A DNA stretch of 64,000 nt from Gymnorhina tibicen (taxonomy: Eukaryota; Chordata; Aves; Passeriformes; Artamidae), in NCBI GenBank assembly GCA_013399875.1, contig VXAZ01000602.1, forward strand, positions 1,492,835 to 1,556,834. Direction: 5' to 3'. The first letter of the stretch is position 1; each line of letters opens with the position of its first letter. The position numbers and the translations under genes are program-made. The notes under the pieces were generated by a model that ran no database searches, had not been told where the DNA came from, and saw only the letters and a list, made by a program, of their open reading frames with translations. Below are positions 12,801-25,136 of the stretch, piece by piece.

Positions 12801-15800
12801 TACTCATGTTGGGAATGGTCAGTCCTTTTGACTGGGGGTTTAGCTACCGTTTGCCTTTAACTGGATGGGTAGAGCTGCAGCAGTGACAGAGTGACAGGTT
12901 TTCACTTCTGTAGGGAGCTGTCTGACATTCGTGTACACATGATATATATGTTTTCTCTGCTACAAGTAAGGAGAGTGATCTGATTGTCCAGTGTGGATTT
13001 TTGGCTGGAGGAGAAGGAGGAGGAGAGAAGCAGAAGGGTGGGTCAATGACACATGACTGCTGAGATCTTTTCCCTTGTGTGGAAGGTTTATGGCTACAGC
13101 ACAGGCTATTCTGGGACCCCTTATATGGTTTGGATTTATTTTTAATAACCTTTCTCTTTGTGTGTTTTTCTATTACATTATCTTGCTGGTAAACTTTTTT
13201 TGTGGGAAGGAAACAATCCATATTCTATCCGAGACATGCCTTGCCCTGCTTTCTTAAGTGTGTCCTGAGAATATTTTAAGACAAGACAGTTAAGAAATCT
13301 ATGACATAAAAGCAGAAAACTCACCAACAACTTCAAATTCCTTCACTGTCCCACAGCCTTAAAGACACAAGAACTTCTTTGGGATGGGGGAGCAAAGGAC
13401 ATGGGAGTTAATTGGGTGTAGCAGTAGGACTTAGTTCCTCTGCCATTATCTTCCTCACATAGTTCTCTTTTGTTTAAGCTTTCTTTTCTGCATCTGCCTT
13501 TGGGCAGATAGAGGAGCAAGAAAGTAAAAGAAAAGAAAGGTAATCAGATACTGCAATCAAAAGGGCTGTTTGATGAAAGTTATTTGGTGCTAAGCTCAGG
13601 TGCTGTCCTGATGGTTTGGAAGATAACAGGCCACAGATCTGTTGCTTTTACTTGCTCAAGAGCACCCAGCTCTCTGAGACAATGACTCAGTTGCTGCGAT
13701 TGCTCAGCTTTTCTTACTGCTCTAACTGCAGCAAAGCTGCTCACTCGTGCGGCCCGCGGTGATGGGAATAGTTACCCGCAGAGGCAGTGGATGCAACCTG
13801 GCAGAGTCCTTGCAGAGAGCACATGGAGCAGCCAGAAAATGGTAACAATTGTGTTTGTGATGCTTCTAAACTGACCCCAAGCGAAGGCTGTAGGACAGAC
13901 TGAAGTCTTCCTGCACTGACCAGTGGAGTTTTGTTATCTATACCATAGATGTGGAGAGAAGACCTGTAAGCGAATCATGGAGGATTTTAAGCAGGGTGTC
14001 AGCTGCTGTTTGGAGACCATACCATGGTTCTCCTACAGCAAAGCCATAGAGAAAATCCCAGGCTTTTTAGAGTATTTTCTAACCCCCAACTACATTTCTC
14101 CATGGCACAGGATCTTAATAGTCATGCTAAAAGATATTGGGAGCAGAGGTGGTATTACAAAATAGAGAGAGATTCACTACAGAAAAGGTATGGCGTGAAA
14201 ATCAGGCGCAGATGAATAAACACAGTAGGAAAAGCAGCTAACAAAGGAGAAGCAATTGTCATCAGCATTTGTAATTTTAGTCATGGAGTGACTGTGCATG
14301 TCCAGTTTTGAGTCAGTTTGTCACAACTTAATTGTTTTGGATTGTTCTGATTGAACATTCTTTAGTGACTTTGGGCTTTAGTCTTTTTATTCCATCACTT
14401 TATTATTTTCTCACTCCTCCTCACTGCAGCAGATTCTGACATATGAACTTGGCCCTCATTTGTTTTAGGAGCTCTGAGATTGCTGAGTATTTATAAAAAC
14501 AGCATGCATTTCTCTAGGATATTCACCTGAAGAGTCCAAAGTTCAACATACCATTCATTCTCAAACTCTTTCTAGGAGATAATTCACTGAAGAAATGAAC
14601 TACCTAAAGCACAAAGAGATGAAGAAACTGCCCAGAGTTTAAAATCACCAGCTATGCTTGCTATATCTCTGGTCTGTCATCCCTCATCTGTAATCTTACT
14701 GTTGTAATTTTAATTTTTTTTTTTAATTAAGCATCTTTCCACATTCTGATTTCCAAGTTATCATTTTTAGAAGCGAACCACAGGTATTTTCTTACTGCTG
14801 CTTTTGAAAACATTGGAGTGCTAAAAAATAGTATGTTTTTGTTTGGCTGAACATTTTCTTCAGCTTAACTTTTATTGTTTTCCTTGAGTTTCCTTGGACT
14901 GGAAAATAGATAAAGGGATAAAATGTCACCAAACCAACTTTAAAGAACATCAGAAGATGAGGTGGTACATCAAAATGCATATGAACCTTAAACATTTTCT
15001 ATTTGTTTTACTGAACTCTGATAATCATGTGAACAGAGAGTTTCATTTGTAAAAGTTTGGGTGTCTTCAAAAGACACCTAGCTGTAGAAAGAAGATTTAA
15101 TAACAGTACTAACTTAGGGGAATGGGAAAAGAAAAAGTATGTCTGTATTTATACACCATCCCTGAAAGGAAATTATTTTAGAAGAAAACAAACTGGGCTT
15201 CTAGCAAATTAACTGAAAATATTTCAGAGTCAGGCTAGAGGTTTCACTAGTGGAACTTGCCGATGTGACCAGAGGACTCTGTCCAGCAGAAAGCATAAAA
15301 GTATCCTAGACTAAAAATAGAACTGCATCTACTGGAGCTGAAGTCAGACCACTGTGGATCATTGCCATCATGCAAAGAAATGGAAGGGGTACAAAACCAA
15401 TTAGCCCTGCCCTGAGGTCTGAACACCTGCCAAACATGCAGCCTTCCTTCATCACTCAGTACTGAATTTTGTCATGCTTCTGTATGTATGATATCAAATA
15501 TTTGCCGGAGGAAACTAATGCTGCTGCCAAAAGGAAATAAAACTTGTGTATTTATGTAATTTTGTCTTCTTCCTTCACTTCTTTGCTAGGTGACCCTCCC
15601 TGCCCCCCCACCCACACACATTAAAACATAGGAGAGCTTGGGCACACTCCATACATGTTTTCCCTGGGTGTACGGAGTAGCATTTTAATCTTCAACCTAC
15701 CACAGAATTGTCAGTGAAGGCATCAGGGTTATTCTCATAGATGAACTTCTCCACTCTCAGCTGACGTAATTTGAACATCTTGGATCCTTTGTTAGTGAGG

Positions 15801-16868
15801 AGAGAAAGCTCTTCTAGCATCACATCTCTGGGGATGCTGATCTTCTTCCCCAGGTTCAGCTTGGACACCTCTTGCGGCATAGCTACAAAACATATATAGT
15901 GGGACACTTTAGGAAGTACTCATGTCTCTTGTCTATTGTTTCCTAGCATCAGTAGTGACTTCAAACCACCCAAATTCTCTTCTAAATTAAGATTTTAGGA
16001 AATTATCTATGCACCAAGTTTTTACGTTGATGACACTTTGGATATAGATGTTTGGGATTTACTCTGGATTGCAATCAAGGCAAATCTGCAGAGAGAAGTT
16101 GCATAGAGGTGGAGCTAGATGGATGTCTCCCACATCTGAAGCATCTCAGTCAGTGCAGCAGGATTTCTGAGTACTGCCTCAAATGACTACTTTTCCAAAT
16201 CTCTAAAACCTTCCTCATGCTGTCAAAAGTAAAGAAAAGATAAGGATATCACAGTTATTTAAAAGTTACCCTACCCAATACACACATATTCTGTAGAAAG
16301 AAAAATGTTCCAGGTTATATTCTTCCTGCTCTATTAACTTCCCTAAGAGACTTTATCTTTTTCAGCTAATGAGTGCTGGAATCAAAGAAACTCTCTCACA
16401 CAGAGAGAAAACAAGCATGAGACAAAGGTTATAAGAAAGAGAACAACATAGAATATATCTAGGCACTGCAATATCGATACCTGTAAAAGATCATGCGTTC
16501 TGTCCATTTACACTGCTGTGCATCCAAATTAGTGCTGCAGGAGAATACAAGTTTACAGAGTGCAATCTAGGTCGACTTTTGACCCGAGTGTGTGCAATGC
16601 TTTTCAGCTGTAAGATAGAAAATGTGACATGGTTGAAGGCTGGGCTTCAGTAAAATTTGTGGTTCTGCCTCCTGGTATGTTCACTGTATGTCTTGCTTTG
16701 GGAGTTCAGTCAGACAAGGTGTGAAATGTTAAAGGCTGAAATTCAGGTTGAAATCCAAACAATTCTTACATGTGCAGTTTTGCATATCTTACCTTCGTGT
16801 GTCAGCTTCCCAATGAGTTTAGTGGACTTTTTCCTTTTAACAGGAGCAGGAGTCCCTGCAAGGGGCAT
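3664..16868 (-). CDS. MYOZ1: Myozenin-1 (calsarcin-2, FATZ-1), five coding exons
   Basis: A Z-disc scaffold protein of fast skeletal muscle. The family binds alpha-actinin, filamin C and telethonin, and tethers calcineurin. The CDS joins 16868-16793, 15882-15701, 7261-7027, 4891-4732 and 3895-3664, with frame kept throughout, giving 294 residues; I recall 299 for human. Visible blocks are: basic N-terminus 1-25; conserved segment 34-76 around LGKKISIPRDVMLEELSLL; a Gly/Ser/His-rich low-complexity linker 87-164; the block KKVTIFKTYISPWERAMG at 171-188; a conserved C-terminal part from 214 onward with MPYGGYEKAAKRMTF; and the tail ETEEL at 290-294, a reported PDZ-binding motif of this family. 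One intron has a GC donor. The first, non-coding exon was not located. Identity rests on near word-for-word agreement with remembered mammalian MYOZ1 and on the SYNPO2L neighbour. Confidence 0.96.
3896..4731 (-). other. MYOZ1: MYOZ1 intron before the last exon
   Basis: An 836-bp intron with a GTAAGT donor and a CAG acceptor, interrupting an Arg codon after its second base. I see no gene or recognisable repeat inside. Confidence 0.9.
4732..4891 (-). CDS. MYOZ1: MYOZ1 coding exon, residues 165-218
   Basis: The 160-bp exon starts after TGTTTACAG and ends at AACCG before GTAAGT. It encodes the strongly conserved KTYISPWERAMG block followed by a more divergent stretch and the KSFNR segment. The first two bases complete an Asp codon begun by the previous exon, and this frame requirement fixes the unusual GC donor upstream. 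Confidence 0.95.
4892..7026 (-). other. MYOZ1: MYOZ1 intron with a GC donor (GC-AG intron)
   Basis: A 2135-bp intron. The donor reads AAAG then GCAAGT, which is the usual strong context for GC-AG introns, and the acceptor is TTTACAG. A nearby GT (GCAAGTATC) would shift the frame and lose the conserved KTYISPWERAMG block. A (TTCCC)8 repeat lies inside at 5581-5620. Confidence 0.85.
5581..5620. repeat. (TTCCC)8 microsatellite
   Basis: Eight perfect TTCCC pentamers in a MYOZ1 intron. The run is pure pyrimidine on the plus strand. Confidence 0.97.
7027..7261 (-). CDS. MYOZ1: MYOZ1 coding exon, Gly-rich linker (residues 87-165)
   Basis: The acceptor is CTGCCCTAG, and the exon starts with DHFQKF, which matches the corresponding mammalian exon start. 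It encodes a Gly/Ser/His/Gln-rich low-complexity linker that varies in length across the family, then GGEGGDGTDK. The 235-bp exon ends one base into an Asp codon at the GC donor. It is the GC-richest MYOZ1 exon, and open frames on the opposite strand here are shadows. Confidence 0.94.
8555..8579. promoter_or_regulatory. Candidate muscle element: E-box plus MEF2 site
   Basis: CAGCTG (8555-8560) lies 9 bp from CTAAAAATAG (8570-8579). This combination of a myogenic bHLH E-box and a canonical MEF2 site is common in muscle enhancers. It sits inside the long intron of a muscle gene. Motif matching alone cannot show activity. Confidence 0.35.
13119..13128. promoter_or_regulatory. CArG-box match CCTTATATGG
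   Basis: A perfect CC(A/T)6GG match, the SRF binding consensus, in the long MYOZ1 intron. By base composition I would expect a few such matches by chance in 64 kb, so on its own this is weak. Confidence 0.2.
15311..15320. promoter_or_regulatory. MEF2 consensus CTAAAAATAG
   Basis: A perfect canonical MEF2 site about 380 bp into the long MYOZ1 intron, close to the conserved exon at 15701-15882. Confidence 0.3.
15701..15882 (-). CDS. MYOZ1: MYOZ1 coding exon, residues 26-86
   Basis: The 182-bp exon starts after TTTTGTAG with CT, completing an Ala codon, and ends with Val86 before GTAGGT. It encodes the most conserved part of the family: LNLGKKISIPRDVMLEELSL, then the basic KMFKLRQLRVEKFIYEN segment. 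It ends in phase 0. Confidence 0.96.
15883..16792 (-). other. MYOZ1: MYOZ1 intron between the first two coding exons
   Basis: A 910-bp intron with donor GTAAGA and acceptor GTAG, splitting an Ala codon after its first base. I see nothing else in it. Confidence 0.9.
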
Positions 16869-16894
16869 TCCCACATAGGGTTCTCTGCTTTGCT
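16793..16894 (-). CDS. MYOZ1: MYOZ1 exon with the start codon (residues 1-26)
   Basis: The acceptor is GTGTTTAG with the exon starting at 16894. The ATG is at 16868-16866 and the CDS begins MPLAGTPAPVKRKKSTKLI, matching the mammalian N-terminus (MPLSGTPAP...). The bases 16869-16894 are 5' UTR, so a further non-coding exon lies upstream. An out-of-frame ATG at 16876 opens a 24-codon frame that overlaps the true start. The main ATG has G at -3, so its context is moderate. Confidence 0.93.
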
Positions 16895-19800
16895 CTAAAC
16901 ACACAAGGAAATGGAGAATGAAACACTGGAAATGTATTTCTTGCCTCTCTTTTAGTTGCCATTTACAGGTAAAAGATACACAGCCTTCATTTCACACACA
17001 GGTTCTTTTCTATCCCTTCCCCATGATGGAGCTAGTGAAAGGTGTCATCCCATCCAGAGTATCATCAGCAGGCCATTGTGGGCAATGGGGCCATTGTGGA
17101 GACTCGGCATTCTGATACAAAATATGGTAGTAGGTCACAGCAGAGGCATTGCCAAGGTGCCATATAGCATTGTCATCCAAAAGAGGCATTTTAATTGCAA
17201 CACGGCAGTCTCCCAGAATCCACATGTGCCATAGGGATACTCTGTTATCATCTTGTGCTGCAGTAACAGAAGGTTACTTAGAAAATTTGCTCTATGATGC
17301 AATGTTATAACAACATGCAGTTATCATTAGATGGTAATATATGTATTTTGGATAAAGATTTCAGGTCTGTCCATGAGTTATTTGGAGCACTTTGAATCAT
17401 GTGCAGTTTTGATTTGGATATTTAGATAGTCCTATTAGAATTAGAATAGGTATTCAGAAAGCCACTAGACAGCAAGTGTGGAAGGGGAAAAAAAAAAAGA
17501 AACAGAACACAATTCTAAGTAGTTCTGTCTTTTATGACTGCTACTGTTTTGTTACAGAAGGGCTGGAGGAAGAAGGCACAGGAAAACCCGTTAAAGTTGT
17601 TCACCCAATTTGTTTGAAGTCACTTGCATCTGTATCTTACGTATTGATCTTATCCCACACGATTTTGAAGGGGGAAAGAGAAGAGGGAGATTTCTTCTGG
17701 TACAGTGCTCCCCATCTCTGTCCCTAGATAGGATGAGAGTTTTGAACTGCAAAGCCAGGGAAAATCAGGAGTAATCTCAGCAATTCCCTTTCAGGCAGCT
17801 TCTGGGAGTCCTTAGCAGTTATTACACATAATGTAAGTAGAGCAAATGTCTTGCCTTCACTTCAACACTGTCCATGCCCAAACAACAGCATACAGGGGAC
17901 AGATCCCCACCTAATACAATGCAATACAATACAAAGGAAAATGGGCAAAGACCCACTGGCTTCAGCAGAGTCAATAACTAACCACCTCTGTCTTTGTGAT
18001 TCTTTGTACTTTACTTGCTTAAGATTTCAGAACTGAAAAACATTGAGCTATGAGTTATATTTTAAAACTAGCAAGCAAACAGCTGGAACTAGGAGTTTGT
18101 ATACTACCCTTCTGATCAAGACATTTTTATCTCCTGCGTATTTTGAAGTTTCATTCCACCATTACTTCTTTTGCAAAATGATTTTTATGTGATGGAGTGG
18201 TGATAACTGTTAAAAGAAGCCCAGCCACAGCAAAACAGTGCCAATCACATTGGCAGATACTCCCTTGGATTAGTTTTTCTTTCAGATTTGCAGGCTTTTC
18301 CTTTTACTGAGATGCTCCCTGTGTAGTTCATATCATAAACGAGCCCATCCTGGGGTATTCCCAAGCAAGTGTGAGCAGGTGCAGCCATGACGCACATGCT
18401 GCACATTCTCTTCAAGCAGCCAGACATCTGCTTGGCTGTATAAAAGAAGCAGGCCCTCCTTGACAGGAAAGGGGCGATGCTGCCAGGAGGCAGCAGAGGT
18501 GAGAGGTTATGGCCCATCTGATGGGTCCTAAAACTGGCAAAACAGAGAGAAATCATCTCTATGCCACAAACATGGATTCCCTGGGGCAAGGCAGAAAGGG
18601 ACAGCCATGGTGGGGAGCTGTGCTCCTCACACTAATTCCCAAGGAGCAGTGAGGACAAGTCCATCCCATTCTGCTGTCCTTCTTTACTCCAGCAGGACTG
18701 AAGATTGAAAAACCTGCTGCATGCAATTGGTCTAGCATAAGGAAAGGGAGAGCAATATCTCACTATGGACAGGGTCCAGAATTACATGGTATTACTGCTC
18801 TCTCAGCCCTCCCAGAAGCTGCTGGAGCCTCAGACCCCATCCTCCTCACTATCTCATACATAAAGCCAGGGCTTTTCTCGCTCAGCTCTGTCCCCTGGTT
18901 CAGTTCCTCTGTCTTTTTGTGCATTGGTCTTTGCAGCAGTCATTGGTGCTGCAAGCCAAACCAATCTTTACTTCTCCAGCACCTGCTCTACACTATTTTG
19001 CTGCCCAGTCAACTCACCTCAGGCTTGCAGTGCCAGGCTCAGACCAGCTCATGCGCCTGCCCCAGAGCTCAGCAGTGGCTGCTTCCTCCCAGCCCGTCTC
19101 TGGGTGCTGCTGGGGAGGCTTGTCCAGCAGCCCCACTCTCCCAGGGTGCCCGGGTGCAGGCAAGCTCTGCCCAGCACAAAGTGCTGATGCAAAGTGCTGT
19201 GAATTTGACTCCTGAAGGCTGCTCGCACAGGCATCCTGTGGTTATTAATAGCCAAAGGTCCAGGGGGCAGAGTCTCAGATAGCACTGCTGCCACCCCTGA
19301 GGAGAGGGGAAAAGAAAAGGTTGCACCTCAGGTCTCCTGCAGTCACTGTCCCAGTGTCCAGGAAGACCAGGCACTCCATAGGCAGTTCACTTCTTCCTCC
19401 TCTTTGTTCAAATAAACGTGCAGTTCCTCTTCCTCCTCCTATTGCTTTTTGATGCAATTCATAAAACCTTCTCAATATCCTTTTTGTCAGTAATGCCTCA
19501 AAAGCTATCATGGGTCTGCTTTGTTTTACACTCTCCTTCTGCCCCTTCTTAATCATTCATCCCAGTGTCCTCTAGGCTGTCATACATATTTCCTAAAATG
19601 TGTCAGAAAATACAGAAGCAAAATAATGGTATGCATGAAACAAGAAGTAGTAGGAAAACTCACAAAGTCTAGAAAGCTATTTACAGAATTCTAGGAAGTA
19701 GCTATTTTATATGTATGGGAAACCCAACTGAATCAAAGAGCAAGGAAACTAATTTCCTGATTAATGACAGAAATAGGGTTGATAGCCTGCATTTGGTGCA

Positions 19801-21600
19801 GCTTTGTACAAGCGAATGACTCCCCCTAACTCCTGTTCATTATGAGGCAATTCTCCCTCTTTTTCCTGCTTACACAGTTGGGTTCTGGTTTTAGGATGAA
19901 GGGAACATATCTCATTTTACTGGAGTACTCAAAGATGCACATACCTTTCAGCTTCTGAATGATGCAAAAATCCTCCAGAAAACATTGTCTTTCTATTTAA
20001 CATTGGAAGATTGGATCCCTATTGGATCAAAATCGAGTTGTCCATTGAATAATCCTAGAGTCTAATGAGGAGGAAAAAAAAAATAAAACACGGTTGTGAT
20101 TATAGTAGAAAATCATCTGCACAGAGAATTACAAGCAAAGTTGATACAAAGAAACATCAGGTGACAGCCACTTTCCTTTCCCCCCAGACTTTGCTGTTGT
20201 TTTTTCCTGCCCCAAATGCATATAAAACTTTCCAGTGTGATAACTGGGTTGAAAGCACTAAGTGTTAATCCCCAGTACTGTTAGGAAGGTCCTGTAGAAG
20301 ACTGCTGTAACATTCCTATGGGCAATAAACAGTCTTTATATCCTGCTTCGGTTAGGGCACATATGGCATTCTCCTGGCTTAAAGTTTCCTGTTTTCCTCT
20401 TGCATCCATATAACCACTATGTATACCTTGCATTGTGCCTATTTCACTGCTCTGATTCTCCCTCATTCATATCTACTGTAACAGCATGACATAAGCTTTC
20501 CACTACCCCAAAGAGTGCTGCATCCTTCTCTGAGCTGGGATGATACACCAGAGTGATGTTCCGCCCGGATCCTGCCCTCATACTCCCATGCCAGTGATTC
20601 AGGAGCAAATCCCTGGAGCAGTGCCAGTGTAAAATAAGCACAATTAAACTGTAAACACCCACTGCCTACTCTGGGCACCATCACAGAGCTTCATGCCTGG
20701 TGAAGGCATTTACATCTGCACAAAGCTGGAGGGTGTCAAATGCTACTAATCACAGCTGACCATCTGTACACACATCACACCCACTCTGCACAAGTGCAGG
20801 TGGCCACAGAGGAGTGGGTCTCTTGGTGTTGCCAAGCCCTGCTCACTGCAGATTGTACAAGGAGGAGTATTTTTCTCACCACATTAGTTCTCCCGGATTG
20901 GTTTAGCACTGTGCTTGACATTTGGCTAGAGTGCCCAGTGTCTGCTGTGACATCCAGTTGTGCTCCTTGAGATGCTGCTCTCCTATTCAAATTCCCTGTG
21001 TTCTAAACACTGTTCATCAAGGGAGACACTGCCTGCCACAAGGTAGTGGCATATGGAGGGGCATAGTGAGAACAAACACAATGTGCTGCTTTATTGTTTA
21101 AAATCAGAGCCCTTTGCCTCTCCTTTCCCAAAGGCATGAGATGTAGTTACATCTAAATTTAAGAAGTTTCTAGCTCTGTTTTGATAATCATCTGAGAAAT
21201 TAATGTGATTTATATCATCGGGTGAGAAGTTGAGAAATGCAGCTACCATTATATGGCATGTTTTTGCAGTAACTAGACTGATACTAAACTCTACCTCCTC
21301 TCTACTTGCTTCCGACAGGTGTTTTCAGACCACTTTGTAGCTGTTGTTTTATTTCTCCAGTCATCTCCTGTGCCTTCCCGCGCACAAATTACACCTTAGG
21401 GGAAGAGTTTGTGCCAGCTGCATATCATGTGGAAACCTGATGGATTTTGAGGCATGGTGTAGCTCCAAAAGATGATGTAGCAGGGAAGTATGTGGTTGCT
21501 CTTCCCTGTCACATGACCTGGTGCTTTTCTGCTTCCTCCTACCCCAGGCAGCTGCAGAGAGAGAGAAGCTGAGCAGGCTGGAAGGGAGCAGAGTGCCCCA

Positions 21601-21631
21601 TGGTAATTGGAAGTGCTGGTAATTGGAAGTG
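21601..21631. repeat. Two tandem copies of a 15-bp unit
   Basis: TGGTAATTGGAAGTG occurs at 21601-21615 and 21617-21631. A small local duplication with no evident role. Confidence 0.85.
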
Positions 21632-23192
21632 AGCAGGAAACAGATGCGATTCCTCTTATAAAACTCAAGAGAGACTAGGGAACAGCAATAGCAAGATGAA
21701 GAGAAGGCATGTCTAGCATTGTGTATGAGGATCTCAATCAGGCTATGAGCAGGCGTGCACTGCAATTAGGACCAGGAATAAGGCACTGACAGCAGTTCAG
21801 GGTGAGCCATCTCCAGGAGACAAGAGTCTGCTGTGGATCCCTAGCCCAAAGGGCAAGAGGCAAGCAGGGTTAGGGGCAAGGCCAAGAACCCTGAAGTCCA
21901 GCTTTAAGGAGTGATGGGAACCATGGTCTGATGGGAACAAAGCATTTGTATGCCTAGTCAAGATCTCATGCGAGAAGTATACATATACCAGCTGAGACAT
22001 GGGACCTTAGAGTGCATCTGGAAGGAACTGAACAGAGCCTGAGCCTTGAACCTATTAGTATGGCACCAGGATTTATAGGGTGATTTGTATAAAGTACTCT
22101 TGTGTCTGACACTTAAGCACTAAGACACACCTTAAACTGAGATTCTTACCTCCTATTCTACCTTCAAATAAAATTATATGTCTTTATTTTCAGTTACCAC
22201 ACTGAGAACTAAATCCTGATCCTTTCTCCTTTCCATACACAGTTTCCTCCTGAGACATAGGAATGTCTAGTTCATGAGTTGAGAAATGTCAGTTGTGGGT
22301 CTAGCAGAGACTTCACTTGTGTCCTGCCATGGTGCCAGGTTCAGCAGTTCAATGGCTTTTTGCACTGGGAATATTTTATCAACCTGCTATCCCTGCCATA
22401 AATAATGCAATGAACTCAGCATAGAGAAGAAGATGTCGGTTATCTTACTGTTATCTTACCCACTCATGCTAATCAGTGCTAAGGGTTTTAAATTACTACC
22501 AGCTGTGCTTGATGAGCTGGTTTAGTTTTGGTTTGGGTGGAAGGGTTTACCTGGAGTGTGGTGAGGCTTGGTGGCTAAATTTAATCCTTGCTTAAGTACA
22601 TGGACTTTCCATTAATGCCAATGGGGTAGTACATGTGCTGCCTGAAGGACATTTCAGCACTTCAAGGAGTTTATAATCACGCAAGAAACTGCCTGTATCT
22701 CACTGTGACCACCTCCCTCTTTCCAAATATACCCTTTGTTTAAGTGGCCTTTGTTAAACAGCCTAAACAAAGCTTTGCCTTCTCTGACACGTGTCTTTCA
22801 AATTAATTTCTTTTTGCACTGCATTCTTGTGCACCTAATTTCAAATGGTCTAACTTCAAAGTGTCGATGCCTACAAACTCATTTCAAGAGCAGCACATGA
22901 AATCTTCCTTATTACACTGTGCTAGATGGACATAGCAGTACTTCAGAGAAGCATCATCAGCAGGGCTGTCTCTGGAGCACATTTTGATCATGTGGAAGTC
23001 AGGAAAACAGCATCAGTCTTCACCATTTTAGTTTTTCAAAGATGGATAATTAAAACTTGCCCTTGCTCCCCTTTTTCCCTGATGCCCAGGACTGATCTGT
23101 GTTGAAAGTATTCATAACAGCAGATTCCAACATGATTCAATCTGTTCTGAAAAAAAGTTGCAAAACTCTTGTTTGGTGCTTTTTTTTTCTGG

Positions 23193-23239
23193 TTATTATT
23201 ATTATTATTACTATCATTATTATTATTATTATTATTATA
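23193..23239. repeat. (ATT)n microsatellite, slightly interrupted
   Basis: Trinucleotide ATT runs with one interruption (CTATC) in the middle. The short hydrophobic open frame across it is an artefact of the repeat. Confidence 0.95.
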
Positions 23240-25136
23240 TAATTTTTGTTAATGTAAAATATTTCATGTATTCTTAACCTGTTCCAATTTAGACAGACAT
23301 CAGGAAGACTTGTCAACACTTTGTAGCACCAAATTAGGAGAAACAGTAAATGCCAGGCTCTCTCGTGCCACTAAGTGGGCTTGATGCACAATAAGACGTA
23401 GGACTGGGACAGAAATAGGTAGCATTTGACCACAGAGCCGGAGTGTGTGTGGAAATAGCTGCCGTTCCCATGGTGTGTTACTTGCTGGGCAGCCTGTTTG
23501 TCTCCGTGACCCACATGCTACCGCCCAGGAATCCCCTCCAAGCTGCAGCAAGCCCCTCGCTGCCAAAACTCCCTGGTATGAACCTGACCTTCTCCTCTGG
23601 TATGTGGGACTGAGCAACACCATATGTGAACGTCAAAAGAGGGTAGATTAGGAAGAAAGGACTTCCTAAGATTTTAAACCCTCCAGACTTAACACCACAA
23701 TCAGGCGAATGCCAAAACCCCAGGTAACTGAGAGAAGAACAGTGGCAACATCTAGTGGCCGTTGAAGCTATAGGTCTGTGCTGTCGGGGAATAGCCTTGT
23801 CTTTCCTGTATGCCACATACTCCCCTGCTGTGCCCTTTGCTGCGCCTTCTCCTTCCATCGGGTATGATTGTTTGGGGGTAGATATCTCCACTAGGCACCT
23901 TACTATTTTCTGGTTTTATACTTCTCTCTAAGGTGGGTACTGAAGGCCAAGTTAATCCCTAGCCTGCTACATAGCCATTCAGTAATCCTTTGGCTTGGCA
24001 GGCTCCTGTTCCACCTTTCAAAGTCTGTTTGTCTGGCTCCTTCTGACATGATCTGCTCTAAGAGGAAATGACTCTCACTTGAGAAGGTTGTAGAGGTTAA
24101 CAGGGAATTTAATCAGGGGCCCTGGATACAGCAACCATCCTGCAATGTGTCAAACCATCTGGAGTAGCTCATAATCCTACTATGTCAGATGTATTAAGCA
24201 AAACAAGATGCAGTCCTAATCTGCAGCCTGTGCATCTGTATACTTACTTCTTTGGGAACTGTGCTTCTGGTTGGACAGAAGCTCAGGTTTGGCATCAGCA
24301 AACACTGCTGCCCCTTTCTGCATTTTCAGGCAGCAGCTCCATCAGAAGTGCTGGATAGTCCTAAAACCTACCTCCAGACCACTGCATAAGGAAGCCCTCC
24401 TTGCAATTAAGATGACAAACATCCACAAAATTATACTTGGACAAATGTCCAGAGCCTGCAGTCTAATCCTACAGCTGAACCCAGTGTCTTGCAGTGCTTA
24501 GGAATTGCTATCTGTGAGTGAGATGTGTCTGGGAAAGGCAACTTGCTAACACTTAGCCTAAACTGAATGCAATGAACCTCTCAGGGCCCAGAAACTGAGT
24601 GGACTTTTAACATTAATTGGGTTAAGTTTAGAGTTAGGATTAGATTTGGAGCCTGAGAATACAATGGGATATATTTGATTTTCTAACTGACTTGTTTTTC
24701 TGATATCTTGGTTAATATTAAGTTGAATTGTTCAATGCAAGTTTATATTTGGATTTATCAGAGCTGACCAACTTTCACTGATACTGGATTTACAAGGAGA
24801 GGGTAGGGTTCGGGTTAGAATAGACTGAGGGGCAGTGATGGGGCAGGCCATCTCAGGCTGGTCCACAAATTTCTTCAACTCTCAGTGAGTGAGTGTTTTA
24901 TAGTCTGTAGTACCAAAGTTTTGGATCTCACTTAAGTTTTTGCTTGCATGGGGCTTTTTTAATGTATAGGGGCTTTAAGTCCAACTTAGGTGTTTTTATT
25001 GCTGAGACATCCCATCCTTTTTTGAACTCCTTATATTCTCTTGTCCTTAGCAGTTTGTTGGTAGTGCTAAATGCATATGCTGTACACATAGCAACTCCTC
25101 CTGGGTGCCAAGCAAACAAAGTGACAAAATGCCACG

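Larger units (their letters stand above)
7262..15700 (-). other. MYOZ1: Long MYOZ1 intron (8.4 kb)
   Basis: An 8439-bp intron with donor GTAGGT and acceptor CCTAG. No coding exon is needed or seen inside: residue 86 joins residue 87 in phase 0. It contains two perfect CTAAAAATAG MEF2 motifs (8570-8579 and 15311-15320), an E-box next to the first, one CTATATTTAA at 11977-11986, and a perfect CArG sequence at 13119-13128. I recognise no mobile element. Confidence 0.9.
16895..25136. other. Region upstream of the MYOZ1 start-codon exon, no coding gene seen
   Basis: This should contain the MYOZ1 non-coding first exon and promoter, but I could not place them. Gene-strand TATA-like sequences occur at 19705-19711 (TATAAAA) and 22072-22077 (TATAAA), and MEF2-like CTAAATTTAA occurs at 21153-21162 and 22575-22584. 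None is decisive. A GC-richer stretch at 18900-19450 has overlapping short open frames on both strands that look non-coding. Two minor tandem or simple repeats are listed separately. Confidence 0.5.

Noticed and set aside
18434..18447. TATAAAAG as a possible MYOZ1 promoter
   Set aside because: It is on the plus strand, opposite to the gene, and no plus-strand gene follows.
18917..19374. Several overlapping open frames on both strands
   Set aside because: All frames are open because of local base composition; none has a recognisable domain, and the predicted proteins are rich in Cys, Ser and Leu like random GC-rich translation.
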